From NCBI RefSeq assembly GCF_022846435.1, contig NZ_AP025627.1:3630001-3694000 (forward strand): a stretch of 64,000 nucleotides of DNA, read 5' to 3'. This stretch comes from Parageobacillus sp. KH3-4 (lineage in GTDB: Bacteria; Bacillota; Bacilli; Bacillales; Anoxybacillaceae). Under the pieces are notes generated by a model that did no database searches, had not been told where the DNA came from, and saw nothing but the letters and a program-made list of their open reading frames with translations. A program made the translations under genes and the position numbers. Every line of letters begins with the position of its first letter. The first letter of the stretch is position 1. Below, in pieces: positions 25,409 through 35,199 of the stretch.

Positions 25409-26716
25409 TTATGCGTTGAGATCCTTCACTTTTACGCTCTCCACCGCCGCTTCGCTTTCATCATTGACGCGCACGATGTCGGCACCGAGCGCCGCCAATT
25501 TCTCATGAAAGCGAACATATCCGCGGTCGAGATGTCGGAGTTCGGTCACGCGCGTGTAGCCTTCCGCCGCCAAGCCGGCTAAAATCAACGCCGCCGCGGC
25601 CCGCAAATCCGTCGCAGCCACTTCCGCGCCTTGCAAATTACAAGGACCGTTAATAATGACAGAACGGCCTTCGATTTTAATATCCGCGTTCATGCGACGA
25701 AATTCTTCGACATGCATAAAGCGGTTTTCAAACACCGTTTCTGTCACCATGCTCGTTCCTTCTGCCTTTAGCAACAGCGCCATCATTTGCGATTGCATGT
25801 CGGTTGGAAATCCTGGATACGGCATCGTTTTAATATCCACCGCTTTTAATTTTTCTGGACCGATTACCCGCAATCCATTTTTTTCTTCGATAATGGTGAC
25901 ACCCATTTCTTCCATTTTGGCAATTAAGGAACTTAAATGTTCCGGAACAGCACCTTGTATTAAGACGTTTCCTCCTGTAATTGCCGCCGCAACCATAAAC
26001 GTGCCTGCTTCAATGCGATCAGGAATGACTGTATGAGAGGTCCCAGTCAACTCGTCTACTCCTTCGATGCGAATCGTGCCGGTCCCAGCCCCGCGCACTT
26101 TCGCTCCCATCGCGTTTAAAAAGTTGGCTAAGTCGACGATTTCCGGTTCTTTCGCGCAGTTTTCAATGACGGTGGTGCCTTCCGCTAAAACCGCCGCCAT
26201 CATAATATTTTCTGTTGCCCCAACGCTTGGAAAATCTAAATAAATTTTCGCGCCTCGCAATTTTCCTTTTACTTCAGCATCAATAAATCCGTTGCCGACT
26301 TTCACGGAAGCCCCCATCGCTTCAAATCCTTTTAAATGTTGGTCAATTGGGCGCGAACCGATCGCACAGCCTCCAGGTAGCGCGACGCGGGCCCGACCGT
26401 TTCTGGCGAGCAACGACCCCATCACAAGAACGGAAGCCCGCATTTTTCGCACATATTCAAACGGCGCTTCCAATTTTAAATCTTGTGACGCGTCGACAGT
26501 AATTGTGTTTCCTACTATCTTTACATCTGCGCCTAAATAGCGCAACACTTCGCTGATTGTATATACATCGGAAAGAGCAGGCACATCATGAATAATACTT
26601 TTTCCTTTACTGGCTAATAGCGTTGCGGCGATTACAGGCAAAACGGCATTTTTCGCTCCTTCCACTTTCACGGTGCCGCTCAACCGTTTTCCGCCACGGA
26701 CGATGATCTTTTCCAA
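25409..26716 (-). CDS. murA: UDP-N-acetylglucosamine 1-carboxyvinyltransferase
   Basis: 435 residues of the EPSP-synthase-like double barrel. Landmarks are [24 protein letters not shown], the active-site Cys loop [22 protein letters not shown] (target of fosfomycin), and [14 protein letters not shown] near the C-terminus. The enzyme adds enolpyruvate to UDP-GlcNAc, the first committed step of peptidoglycan synthesis. TTG 26716 is chosen as start ([13 protein letters not shown] follows) because GGAGGGGAATACC precedes it. Location between ywmB and spoIID marks it as the essential MurAA paralogue. Confidence 0.95.
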   Translation of the reverse strand: MEKIIVRGGKRLSGTVKVEGAKNAVLPVIAATLLASKGKSIIHDVPALSDVYTISEVLRYLGADVKIVGNTITVDASQDLKLEAPFEYVRKMRASVLVMGSLLARNGRARVALPGGCAIGSRPIDQHLKGFEAMGASVKVGNGFIDAEVKGKLRGAKIYLDFPSVGATENIMMAAVLAEGTTVIENCAKEPEIVDLANFLNAMGAKVRGAGTGTIRIEGVDELTGTSHTVIPDRIEAGTFMVAAAITGGNVLIQGAVPEHLSSLIAKMEEMGVTIIEEKNGLRVIGPEKLKAVDIKTMPYPGFPTDMQSQMMALLLKAEGTSMVTETVFENRFMHVEEFRRMNADIKIEGRSVIINGPCNLQGAEVAATDLRAAAALILAGLAAEGYTRVTELRHLDRGYVRFHEKLAALGADIVRVNDESEAAVESVKVKDLNA

Positions 26717-26747
26717 GGTATTCCCCTCCGCGTCCAATTTCTCTATA

Positions 26748-27503
26748 TTAATATTCAATCGTAATGATTGGGGTTCCTACGACGATAGAGGTCTTCCCGC
26801 CCAATCTTTCTCGCAATGCAAGTTGAATGTTCATTGGATGATCATTAGTTAGAAGAACGCTTTCCCACTGCTCAGTATATGCAGACAAGGAAACGAGTGA
26901 CTCTTCCTGTAATGACTCGACTGGCGTTGCTTGAAATTCACGTAAAAGATGTAAAGCATTATGGAACAAACCACCTTTCATATTACCACTGAATTCCCCA
27001 TTCATACAAGTGAAAAATGTAGGCTGCTTCACAAATAATTGATTCGATTTTTTCTCTATCGCTTTAGTCGCTTCTTCCCCTATCTTTTCGCTCCAATGTA
27101 GTCCTTTGACTTCATAGAGAATATACGTTTGGGGCTTGTCTTTTGTGGCGGTCATGATGAGTTGAATTTTTTCTTGAAAAAAGGGGCGTTTATATATGCC
27201 CGTTGCTTTTTTCATATGGCGGGCTACCTCGAAAGACCAGCGAAAAGCGTGGTTCTCCCTCTTTAGTTCATCTAGCTTTTGAAAAAAGGCCGCATCATTT
27301 TGAATTTGCCGGGAATACTCTCTTGTGTAAACGGTCCATTGTTTCGGCTCGATTCCATTGTTGTGAAAAACACGCGCGATCGTTCGCAATGTCTGAAGGG
27401 ATTCGTTCCCCGCCGCTTCTCCGGATGAATATCGGCACGTTCCAACGACCATAATAAATAACAACACCAATAAAAAAATGAAGGGATGCGCTTGTTTTTT
27501 CAT
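26748..27503 (-). CDS. ywmB: YwmB family protein (TATA-box-binding-like fold)
   Basis: 251 residues. A signal peptide or anchor (residues about 8-22) precedes a secreted domain that begins [31 protein letters not shown]. The family is conserved next to murAA in Bacillaceae and has no established role; the database name refers only to a fold like the TATA-binding protein. It ends 31 bases before the murA start, so the two are probably cotranscribed. A perfect cre-like sequence lies about 83 bases upstream of its start. Confidence 0.85.
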   Translation of the reverse strand: MKKQAHPFIFLLVLLFIMVVGTCRYSSGEAAGNESLQTLRTIARVFHNNGIEPKQWTVYTREYSRQIQNDAAFFQKLDELKRENHAFRWSFEVARHMKKATGIYKRPFFQEKIQLIMTATKDKPQTYILYEVKGLHWSEKIGEEATKAIEKKSNQLFVKQPTFFTCMNGEFSGNMKGGLFHNALHLLREFQATPVESLQEESLVSLSAYTEQWESVLLTNDHPMNIQLALRERLGGKTSIVVGTPIITIEY

Positions 27504-27585
27504 ATCCGTTTCACTTCCTCTCCTTAACTGTTATTGTTGCCAGATCGGAAGTGAACATACATAAAAAAAATCGACAAAAACAAAA

Positions 27586-27600
27586 ATGAAAACGCTTTCT
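27586..27600. promoter_or_regulatory. cre-like site upstream of ywmB-murA
   Basis: ATGAAAACGCTTTCT fits WTGNAANCGNWNNCW at all defined positions. It lies between ywzB and ywmB, where CcpA control would be unexpected. Confidence 0.5.
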
Positions 27601-27611
27601 ATAAAACGTGG

Positions 27612-27638
27612 AAAAAGCGAGTAATATGGCATTACTCG
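27612..27638 (-). terminator. Terminator of ywzB
   Basis: CGAGTAAT and ATTACTCG arms with a 5-nt loop; on the minus strand a CTTTTTCC tract follows. The ywzB stop codon is inside the stem. Confidence 0.75.
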
Positions 27639-27874
27639 CCGCCAAACAAAAACGGAAGCTGTTTTGACCATGATAGATAGTCGAGAAAAAAGTTGGCGAC
27701 CGTTGAACCGATCATGATCGTTAATAAAATGTAAAGCAGTCGTCCTTGAAATACGCGATTTGGCCTTAATATCGCTTCAAGGCGTACTCCTTGCAGCGTC
27801 CACCATGTAATCGCGATAAACACGAGATGGACAATGATGCTGACTAACGCTTGTTGACCGAGCATGGGCATCAT
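27632..27874 (-). CDS. ywzB: DUF1146 small membrane protein YwzB
   Basis: 80 residues with two hydrophobic segments (about 8-26 and 45-65): QQALVSIIVHLVFIAITWWTLQGVRLE and GRLLYILLTIMIGSTVANFFLDYLSW. This is the DUF1146 family, function unknown, found beside atp or nuo genes in Bacilli. ATG 27874 has an AAGGAG ribosome site; the much longer open frame upstream runs antiparallel through nuoN and is not coding. It is the last gene after nuoN. Confidence 0.8.
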   Translation of the reverse strand: MMPMLGQQALVSIIVHLVFIAITWWTLQGVRLEAILRPNRVFQGRLLYILLTIMIGSTVANFFLDYLSWSKQLPFLFGGE

Positions 27875-27965
27875 CGTTTTCGCTCCTTTCTTTTGATTCG
27901 CAGCGATATGTTGCGATCTACTCACAAATAGAAGAAGGGGGAAATCCCCCTTCTTTATTGTAACG

Positions 27966-29474
27966 TTATTGAAGAAAATCGCCAAAATGCTCGAATTGTC
28001 CGAGAAAATGATAAGCCAGCCCCGGAACGATGCCGAACAGCAACGTTCCAAGCGCGCAAACGGCGACAACGAGCGCCAGCCCAATCGGCAGTCTCAACGA
28101 TGACGTTTCAGCGGCGGGACGGAAAAAGATTTGCGCAAAAATACCGAAATAGTATACATACGATATAACGGTTGTGGCGATCATCACCGCCGCAAGCACA
28201 TAGTGGCCCGGCTCAGTCATGAGCGCCCCGAGGAAAATGTTCCATTTTGCAATGAAGCCGGCCGTACCGGGAATGCCGGCAAGCGACAGCAAGAAAACTC
28301 CCATCGCAACAGCAAGAAGCGGGTTTCGCTGATAAAGGCCGGCGAAGCGGCTGATATCGTCAGAATCAGTTTCATCAGACATTCGCTGTAATATCGCAAA
28401 CGCGCCAAGATTCATCAGCAAATACGCCAGCAAATAAAACCAAATCGAATCGATCATCACCCATGACATCGCGGCGAACCCGACAAGAACGTTCCCGGCG
28501 TGGGCAATGCTCGAATATGCCAACAGCCGCTTCACGCTCCGCTGCTTTAAGGCAACGGTATTCCCCACGATCATCGTCACGCCGGCTAAAAAGGCAATAT
28601 AATCTTGCATCGACAATAACATCGATGACGGATCTTTTCCTCGCGCCGGCGCCGTGGCAAAAATCGTGATAAACAGCCGCAAGACGATGGCAAAGCCCGC
28701 CGTTTTGGAAACGACGCTTAAAAACGCGGTAACTGGGGTCGGTGCTCCTTGATAGACGTCCGGTGTCCACATATGGAACGGCACAGTCGAAATTTTAAAC
28801 GCTAAACTGACCAAAAGCAGCAAGAACGCAAGCGCCAAAATATACTGGTATCCGCCATCGGTTAACTTCTGTGCTTCCACAGCGATTTCTTTTATATTCG
28901 TCGTGCCTGTTAATCCAAAAATATAGCTCATCCCAAACAGCGCCATCGCCGTCGAAATACCGCCGTTAATGACATATTTCAGCGCCGCTTCATTCGCCTG
29001 CGCCGACGTTTTCCGCAATCCTACCAAGATGTACGAGGAAATTGACAATAACTCCAGCCCGACAAATAAAGCGATCAAGTCGCCGCTGGATGTCACGATC
29101 ATCGCCCCGAGCAACGCGCAGAGCATTAAATAGGAAAATTCGCCGCGGTGTTTTAATCCTTCTTTGGGACGATAATCAAACGCAAGCAACAGCGAAAGCG
29201 CTCCTCCCGCTAATAAAAGCAGCTTAAAAGCTTTGCCGAACGCGTCCAAGCGAAACGTATCGTACAAAATCGACGCCGTTTTCGCCGGAATGAGCCCGAT
29301 TGTCGCGATCAAAGCAATGACAACTCCGATAAAGGCGATCCATGCAAGCGGACGGCGGTCTTTGTCATCTGGCATCAACAAGTCGACAAGCGAGAGAATG
29401 AGCGCCGTTCCAACAATGATCAACTCCGGCGTCATCACGCTCCATTCGTACTGCATTAACGTATGCATGCTCAT
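27966..29474 (-). CDS. nuoN: NADH-quinone oxidoreductase subunit N
   Basis: About 502 residues with some 14 membrane segments. It belongs to the Mrp-type antiporter-like subunits: GDLIALFVGLELLSISSYILVGLRK with the conserved Glu, ALKYVINGGISTAMALFGMSYIFG, and FKISTVPFHMWTPDVYQGAPTPVTAFLSV with the Lys/His of the proton path. It is one of the three proton-pumping modules of complex I. The start is ATG 29474, behind AGGAG. Last gene of the nuo operon. Confidence 0.95.
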   Translation of the reverse strand: MSMHTLMQYEWSVMTPELIIVGTALILSLVDLLMPDDKDRRPLAWIAFIGVVIALIATIGLIPAKTASILYDTFRLDAFGKAFKLLLLAGGALSLLLAFDYRPKEGLKHRGEFSYLMLCALLGAMIVTSSGDLIALFVGLELLSISSYILVGLRKTSAQANEAALKYVINGGISTAMALFGMSYIFGLTGTTNIKEIAVEAQKLTDGGYQYILALAFLLLLVSLAFKISTVPFHMWTPDVYQGAPTPVTAFLSVVSKTAGFAIVLRLFITIFATAPARGKDPSSMLLSMQDYIAFLAGVTMIVGNTVALKQRSVKRLLAYSSIAHAGNVLVGFAAMSWVMIDSIWFYLLAYLLMNLGAFAILQRMSDETDSDDISRFAGLYQRNPLLAVAMGVFLLSLAGIPGTAGFIAKWNIFLGALMTEPGHYVLAAVMIATTVISYVYYFGIFAQIFFRPAAETSSLRLPIGLALVVAVCALGTLLFGIVPGLAYHFLGQFEHFGDFLQ

Positions 29475-29479
29475 GTCTC

Positions 29480-31006
29480 TCACGCTCCTAACCCATTCAT
29501 TATCATTTCAATCGCCGCTTGCAATGGCTCCGCCAAAATACGCGGATATACCCCGACCATGATAATCAACGCGAGCAGCACAAACACTGGAACGGCTTCC
29601 GTCACGCTCATATCGAGCGCTTGCGCGTCGCCGCGCTTGGAGGCGCCAAAAGTCATGTTCAATACGGCGCGCAGCAAGTAAACAGCGGTCATAATAATGC
29701 CGAGCGTGCCAACCGCCGCGACGATCGGCGTGGTTTGGAACAGCCCTAAAAATGCAGTAAATTCGCTCACAAACCCCGACATTCCCGGCAATCCGAGCGA
29801 AGCCATCGCCCCCGCCAATAAGCTCCCCGCCGTTAGCGGCATTACCTTCGCCATCCCTCCCAAACGGCTGAGCTCCGTCGTGTTGGTTCGTTCATACAAA
29901 ATGCCGACGAGCAGGAACAGCAGCGCTGAAATAAACCCGTGGGAGACAGCTTGGAAAATCGCACCTTGCATTCCCGCTTCATTAAGCGCCCCCAATCCAA
30001 TCAGCACAATTCCCATATGGGAAACGCTCGAGTATGCAAGCACCATTTTAAAGTCGTCTTGGAGGAACGCTAAAAACGCCCCGTACAATAAGTTGACAAC
30101 CCCTAAAATCGCGATCAAGAGCGAGAAATCACGGAATTGGTCAGGGAATAGGCCGATGCCGAATCGAATCAAACCATACGCCCCGATTTTCAATAACACG
30201 CCGGCGTGCAGCATGACAATCGCTGGCGGCGCTTGTACGTGCACGCGCAAAATCCAGCGATGAAACGGAACGATTGGCAGCTTAATCCCAAACGCGATCA
30301 ATAAGGCGATAAATAACGATAAGCGCAAACCGTCCGAGATCGGCGCGATGAGCTGTGCTCTGGCCGCTGGATTATGAAGCATTTCTTTCAACAGCTCCAT
30401 ATTCGACGTTCCGGCGCGGGCGAATAAAACGGCAATGACAATAAGCAAAATCGCCGACCCGACCCCATTGTAAAGCAAGTAGCTGTATGCGGCGCGCTCC
30501 CGTGCAAAACCGCCCCATTTTCCAATTAAAAAGAACATCGCAACAAGCGTAATTTCCAAAAAGATAAAGAACAACACCATATTTCCCGCCGCAAATACGC
30601 CAAGCATGCCGATTTCTAGCAGGAGAAACAGCATAAAATAACCTTTCCACTCTTTTTTTATGTGAATGGAAGCGATCGCGGCGAGTGCCGCCAACAGCGA
30701 TGCAAGCACGATCATGACAAGCGAAAGGCCGTCGATATTCAACTCGTAGCGAACAACAAACGTCGACTCCGTTAAAAACGGAAAATCGGCGAAGCGAACC
30801 CAGTCGCGTTTTTCTGCCAAATGCTCGAGGCGATAGCCTTGCAAATATTGAAAAAAAGCAAATAGCGATAAAATCAGCGATGGCAGTGTCGATAAAAAGC
30901 CAAGCCATTTAATCGTCCGCTCTTGCGTCTTTGGCGCAAACGCAAGCAAAAGAATGCCGAGCAACGGGGAGAAAACGAGAAGCGAGAGAAAATACGGTCC
31001 ATTCAT
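29480..31006 (-). CDS. nuoM: NADH-quinone oxidoreductase subunit M
   Basis: 508 residues with about 14 membrane segments. NIDGLSLVMIVLASLLAALAAIAS, FFIFLEITLVAMFFLIGKWGG with the key Glu, and GIKLPIVPFHRWILRVHVQAPPAIVMLHAGVLLKIGAYGLIRF with the pumping Lys mark NuoM. ATG 31006 shares a base with the nuoL stop (TAATG), implying coupled translation. The AGGGGGG ribosome site is inside the end of nuoL. A long open extension in frame upstream overlaps nuoL and is rejected. Confidence 0.95.
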   Translation of the reverse strand: MNGPYFLSLLVFSPLLGILLLAFAPKTQERTIKWLGFLSTLPSLILSLFAFFQYLQGYRLEHLAEKRDWVRFADFPFLTESTFVVRYELNIDGLSLVMIVLASLLAALAAIASIHIKKEWKGYFMLFLLLEIGMLGVFAAGNMVLFFIFLEITLVAMFFLIGKWGGFARERAAYSYLLYNGVGSAILLIVIAVLFARAGTSNMELLKEMLHNPAARAQLIAPISDGLRLSLFIALLIAFGIKLPIVPFHRWILRVHVQAPPAIVMLHAGVLLKIGAYGLIRFGIGLFPDQFRDFSLLIAILGVVNLLYGAFLAFLQDDFKMVLAYSSVSHMGIVLIGLGALNEAGMQGAIFQAVSHGFISALLFLLVGILYERTNTTELSRLGGMAKVMPLTAGSLLAGAMASLGLPGMSGFVSEFTAFLGLFQTTPIVAAVGTLGIIMTAVYLLRAVLNMTFGASKRGDAQALDMSVTEAVPVFVLLALIIMVGVYPRILAEPLQAAIEMIMNGLGA

Positions 31007-32859
31007 TATAAGTACCCCCCTGTGAATGCGAGAATGGCGACGAGAAGCACAAGGCCGATAAACGTCACCGCTCCGTACGTCTGCACTTGCCCGTTTTGTA
31101 TGCGCGACCCAAGCGACGCGGCCGCGTTTACTACCGCCACGATCAAACTTGCGATCCCTTCGATGGCAAACCGATCGATATAATAGAATAATCGGCTGAT
31201 GGCATTCGCCGCGTAGCCAACCGTCCACGCATAAAACTCATCGATGTAATATTTGTTCAATAACACGTTGTACGTAAGCGGGGCGCGCGAACTGAGCCAA
31301 TCCCGCGTGAGCGAACGTTTTCCGTACATAAGCCAAGCAAGGAAAATGCCAAGCAAAGAAACAATTGCAGCGACAATCATTATCCAGCTTGGCGTTTTTT
31401 CATGGGCGTAACCGCCGTCTGTCAGCCAATCGCCAAGAAACGTCCCAAACCAAGGGGTATGAATGTACCCGGCGGCAACGGAAAGCACGGCCAAAACGAG
31501 CATCGGCAGCGTCATGACCGCCGGCGATTCATGGACATCTTTTGCACTATGCCGCTCCTCGCCGCCAAAGACGAGGAAAAAGAGGCGGAACATGTAAAAC
31601 GCGGTGAAAAATGAAGCGGCAACCGCGATCCAGAATAAAACGCCATGCCCGTGCGTCCAAGCGGCAGCAAGAATTTCGTCTTTGCTAAAAAATCCCGATA
31701 AGAGCGGAACCCCGCTGATCGCCAGCGTTCCAACCAAAAACAGCGCTGCGGTAAGCGGCATTTTCCGCCAAAGCCCGCCCATCTTTTCAATGTCCTGCGT
31801 ACCGACGGCATGGATGACGCTCCCCGCCGCTAAAAACAACAGCGCTTTAAAAAACGCGTGCGTCGTTAAATGAAATATCGCCGCTACATCGCTGCCCGAA
31901 CCGAGAGCAAGCATCATGTAGCCGAGCTGGCTCACCGTCGAATAGGCAAGCACGCGTTTTATATCTGTTTGCACAAGAGCGAGGGACGCGGCGAAAATCG
32001 CCGTGAATCCTCCGACAACCGCGACCGTCAGCAGCGCCGTTTCGCTTGCTTCATACAGCGGAAACAACGCGGCTACTAAATAAACCCCCGCAGCTACCAT
32101 CGTCGCAGCATGGATAAGCGCCGAAACCGGCGTAGGGCCTTCCATCGCATCTGGGAGCCACGTATGGAGCGGAAACTGGCCGGATTTTCCGACCGCTCCC
32201 ACGAAAATGAGAATCGCTGTTAACGTCGCCATCGTCTGCGAAAGCGTTCCGTTTTGCACGGCTTTGAAAATATCATTATATTCGAAACTGCCGACTTGCG
32301 AGAATAATAGAATCATGCCGATAAAAAAACCGACATCGCCGACGCGCGTCATAATAAACGCTTTTTTCGCGGCCGCTTTCGCTTCTTCTTTATAGAAATA
32401 AAATCCGATTAAGAGAAACGAACCGAGACCGACGAGTTCCCAAAACATGTATGTCTGCAGTAAGTTCGGCGAAATGACAAGGCCGAGCATCGCGAAAGTG
32501 AACAGCCCCAAATACGCGTAAAAAACGGAAAATCGCTCGTCACCGCGCATATACCCTTTTGCATACATATGTACTAGAAAGCTGACGAGAGACACAACGA
32601 CAAGCATCCACGCATTTAGCGCCGTCACTTCAACACCAACAGTCAATTTCGCGCGGCCGACCGCGAGCCATACTTGTTCGGCTTTGTAAGTCGACCCGCC
32701 AATGCGGTCGACCAGCACAGCGCCGGCGACAAGGAAAGAAACGAACGTCGCCAGCATGCCGACATAAGCGCTCGCTTCTTTCATTTTTTTCCCTACGAGC
32801 AGCAACAGGAAAAAGGAAAGCAGTGGAAAAAGCGGCACGATCCAAGCCATTTCCATCAT
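31006..32859 (-). CDS. nuoL: NADH-quinone oxidoreductase subunit L
   Basis: 617 residues, about 16 membrane segments. Conserved parts are FVHMYAKGYMRGDERFSVFYAYLGLFTFAMLGLV, WELVGLGSFLLIGFYF with the conserved Glu, GKSGQFPLHTWLPDAMEGPTPVSALIHAATMVAAGVYLVAAL and a C-terminal amphipathic extension near WTVGYAANAISRLFYYIDRFAIEGI. It is the distal proton-pumping subunit whose lateral helix clamps the membrane arm. It follows nuoK by 71 bases, the largest gap inside the operon. Confidence 0.95.
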   Translation of the reverse strand: MMEMAWIVPLFPLLSFFLLLLVGKKMKEASAYVGMLATFVSFLVAGAVLVDRIGGSTYKAEQVWLAVGRAKLTVGVEVTALNAWMLVVVSLVSFLVHMYAKGYMRGDERFSVFYAYLGLFTFAMLGLVISPNLLQTYMFWELVGLGSFLLIGFYFYKEEAKAAAKKAFIMTRVGDVGFFIGMILLFSQVGSFEYNDIFKAVQNGTLSQTMATLTAILIFVGAVGKSGQFPLHTWLPDAMEGPTPVSALIHAATMVAAGVYLVAALFPLYEASETALLTVAVVGGFTAIFAASLALVQTDIKRVLAYSTVSQLGYMMLALGSGSDVAAIFHLTTHAFFKALLFLAAGSVIHAVGTQDIEKMGGLWRKMPLTAALFLVGTLAISGVPLLSGFFSKDEILAAAWTHGHGVLFWIAVAASFFTAFYMFRLFFLVFGGEERHSAKDVHESPAVMTLPMLVLAVLSVAAGYIHTPWFGTFLGDWLTDGGYAHEKTPSWIMIVAAIVSLLGIFLAWLMYGKRSLTRDWLSSRAPLTYNVLLNKYYIDEFYAWTVGYAANAISRLFYYIDRFAIEGIASLIVAVVNAAASLGSRIQNGQVQTYGAVTFIGLVLLVAILAFTGGYL

Positions 32860-32930
32860 CGTATCACAATCCCCTTTTTATGAAGAGCTTTTTTTCCTGT
32901 AAAAGCTCTTTTCATTTTTCCATCCTAAAT

Positions 32931-33245
32931 TTAATGTTTCATCGAATCGATCTCATCGATATGAACAGTTTTGCGGTTGCGATAAAGCGCCATTAAAACT
33001 GCGAGCCCGACCGCCGCTTCGGCAGCTGCGACCGCGATGATAAACAGTGCGAAAATTTGTCCGGTAATGCCGGGATGAGCCCCGTATTTCGCAAAAGCGA
33101 CTAAATTAATATTAACGGCATTCAGCATTAATTCAATGCAAATGAGCACAACGACGATGTTTCGTTTTGTCAACGCACCGTACAGTCCGATGCAAAACAG
33201 GATGAGCGCTAACACGAGATACGCGGATAACGGAACAGAGCTCAT
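32931..33245 (-). CDS. nuoK: NADH-quinone oxidoreductase subunit K
   Basis: 104 residues with three membrane helices. [34 protein letters not shown] holds the membrane Glu of helix 2 and [28 protein letters not shown] the Glu of helix 3. Both acids are part of the proton route (E-channel region). The start overlaps the nuoJ stop by four bases. Confidence 0.95.
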   Translation of the reverse strand: MSSVPLSAYLVLALILFCIGLYGALTKRNIVVVLICIELMLNAVNINLVAFAKYGAHPGITGQIFALFIIAVAAAEAAVGLAVLMALYRNRKTVHIDEIDSMKH

Positions 33246-33763
33246 TTTTTCTGCGCCTCCTCATCGTCTTTTTTCGCTAATATAATCGAGCCGACAAGCG
33301 CAACAAGCAAAATAACCGATGCAATTTCAAACGGAATGATATAATGAGAATATAATGCAATTCCGATTTGTTCCGCGTTTTTTTCATGGAGGCGCGCGGC
33401 TTTCTCGCCAAAATCAAGCTGGTAAACGCCGAGATAAACGGCGGCGCCAAAGGCAAAGACGGCGATGGCGGTCAGCGTTTTTCGCCAAAATCCCCCCGTT
33501 GTCGTTTTTTCTTTGTCTTCCTCGCGATGGCGTGTCAACATAATGCCAAATAGCATGATAATCGTAATGGCGCCAGAGTAAATAAGCACTTGCACGGCGG
33601 CGACAAATTCCGCCGATAACAGCACGTAAAGCCCCGCGATGCTAATGAACGTAAACACAAGCGCGATCACCATATGAATGACTTTCGACAAATTCAGCAT
33701 CAGCACGCCGCCGATGATCGCGACAAGAGCGAGCGCTAAAAAGGCGAGATACTCTCCGCTCAC
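33242..33763 (-). CDS. nuoJ: NADH-quinone oxidoreductase subunit J
   Basis: 173 residues with five membrane helices. [30 protein letters not shown] contains the family's pi-bulge helix segment. It connects the quinone-site module to the pumping arm. Four-base overlaps on both sides (nuoI and nuoK) indicate tight translational coupling. Confidence 0.95.
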   Translation of the reverse strand: MSGEYLAFLALALVAIIGGVLMLNLSKVIHMVIALVFTFISIAGLYVLLSAEFVAAVQVLIYSGAITIIMLFGIMLTRHREEDKEKTTTGGFWRKTLTAIAVFAFGAAVYLGVYQLDFGEKAARLHEKNAEQIGIALYSHYIIPFEIASVILLVALVGSIILAKKDDEEAQKK

Positions 33764-34179
33764 GGCTTATTCTCCTTTCGGATGTTTGTGTCGTTTTCAT
33801 CGAGCCACGCTAAATCTTTATAAAGATCATCGCGGCTATATTCCGCCAGCTCAAAATTGCTCGTCATGACGATCGCTTCCGTCGGACATACCTCGGTACA
33901 CAGATCACATAAAATACAAATTTCAAAGTTAATGCTGTACGTATCTATGATCTTTCCTTTTTTCGCCGGATCGGGATGCTTTTTTCCCGTCAATTGAATA
34001 CAGTCAGTCGGACAAATGTTGGCGCATTGGTTGCAAACGATGCACTTTTCCGGGTAAAATTTTTGAATGCCGCGAAACCGGTCCGGAAGCGGAAGCGGTT
34101 CGCCCGGATAGTCGTACGTTACTTTTTCCCGGGTCAAATTTTTCAAGGTATATGCCAATCCTTTGGCTAAACCGATCAT
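33760..34179 (-). CDS. nuoI: NADH-quinone oxidoreductase subunit I (two [4Fe-4S] ferredoxin)
   Basis: 139 residues. Two ferredoxin motifs, CIVCNQCANICPTDC and CILCDLCTEVCPTEA, bind clusters N6a and N6b that pass electrons to NuoB. The leading basic segment LAKGLAYTLKNLTREKVTYDYPGEPLPLPDRFRG is typical. ATG 34179 is preferred to GTG 34188 since GGGGTGG is correctly spaced and homologues begin at this Met. In this operon no NuoEFG is encoded to feed it from NADH. Confidence 0.95.
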   Translation of the reverse strand: MIGLAKGLAYTLKNLTREKVTYDYPGEPLPLPDRFRGIQKFYPEKCIVCNQCANICPTDCIQLTGKKHPDPAKKGKIIDTYSINFEICILCDLCTEVCPTEAIVMTSNFELAEYSRDDLYKDLAWLDENDTNIRKENKP

Positions 34180-34197
34180 GCACGCCACCCCATTTCA

Positions 34198-35199
34198 TTA
34201 AAAAAACAGTTCTTTGACCAACGCGGTAATAAAAACGTTCGCCAACGCCACGGGAAGCAATACTTTCCATCCCAATTCCATAAGCTGATCGGCCCGCAGG
34301 CGCGGAAACGTGACACGAAACCAGATCAGCACAAAAACAACGGCGCTAAATTTCAGAGCAAACCAAACCGCCCCCGGAATGAAATCGAAAAACATCACCG
34401 GATGCCATCCACCTAAAAATAATATCGTTGTAAGCGCTGCTATAGCAAAAAGATACACGTATTCTGCAAGCATAAAGAACGCCCAGCGGAAACCGGAATA
34501 TTCGACATGAAAGCCGGCGACAAGCTCCGATTCCGCTTCCGGCAAATCGAACGGAGTGCGGTTTAACTCAGCAACGGCGGCAATGAAAAACACGATAAAC
34601 GCGATTGGCTGTATAAAAATATACCATACGTTTTTTTGCGCTTCGACAATATCGTTTAAGTTTAAGCTGCCCGTCAGCAACACGACGCCGAGCACGGACA
34701 TGACAAGCGGAATTTCGTATGAGATCATTTGCGCCGCCGCGCGCATCCCGCCGATGAGCGCGTATTTATTGTTCGATGCCCATCCGCCGGTAACGATGCC
34801 GATCGTCGTTAGCCCTGACACGGCGATGTAATATAACAAACCGACTCCAATATCGGCAAATTGAAAAGCAGCGGTAAACGGCAACGTTGCCAATACCATA
34901 AACGCTGGCGCAAATGCGAGAATCGGTGCTAAAATGAACAGCGGCCGGTCAGCGGCTTTCGGAATCGTATCTTCTTTTAAAAGCAGCTTCAACACGTCGG
35001 CGACCGTTTGCAACAGCCCCCAGCGTCCCCCGACTTGGTTCGGGCCGTAACGGCCTTGCATAAATCCCATCACTTTCCGTTCCGCCAAAATGCCGTATGT
35101 CACAAAGGCAAGAACGACAAGTAACAAGGCGGCACCAAGCCCGAAGAAGGCGGCGAGATTCGTCCAGCTTGGATCAGAATTCAACAGCCGTTCCATCAT
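34198..35199 (-). CDS. nuoH: NADH-quinone oxidoreductase subunit H
   Basis: 333 residues with eight membrane helices. GRYGPNQVGGRWGLLQTVADVLKLLLKED and RTPFDLPEAESELVAGFHVEYSGFRWAFFMLAEY are the quinone-pocket loops conserved in all NuoH/ND1 proteins. It forms the quinone cavity with NuoB and NuoD. Its start overlaps the nuoD stop by four bases. Confidence 0.95.
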   Translation of the reverse strand: MMERLLNSDPSWTNLAAFFGLGAALLLVVLAFVTYGILAERKVMGFMQGRYGPNQVGGRWGLLQTVADVLKLLLKEDTIPKAADRPLFILAPILAFAPAFMVLATLPFTAAFQFADIGVGLLYYIAVSGLTTIGIVTGGWASNNKYALIGGMRAAAQMISYEIPLVMSVLGVVLLTGSLNLNDIVEAQKNVWYIFIQPIAFIVFFIAAVAELNRTPFDLPEAESELVAGFHVEYSGFRWAFFMLAEYVYLFAIAALTTILFLGGWHPVMFFDFIPGAVWFALKFSAVVFVLIWFRVTFPRLRADQLMELGWKVLLPVALANVFITALVKELFF

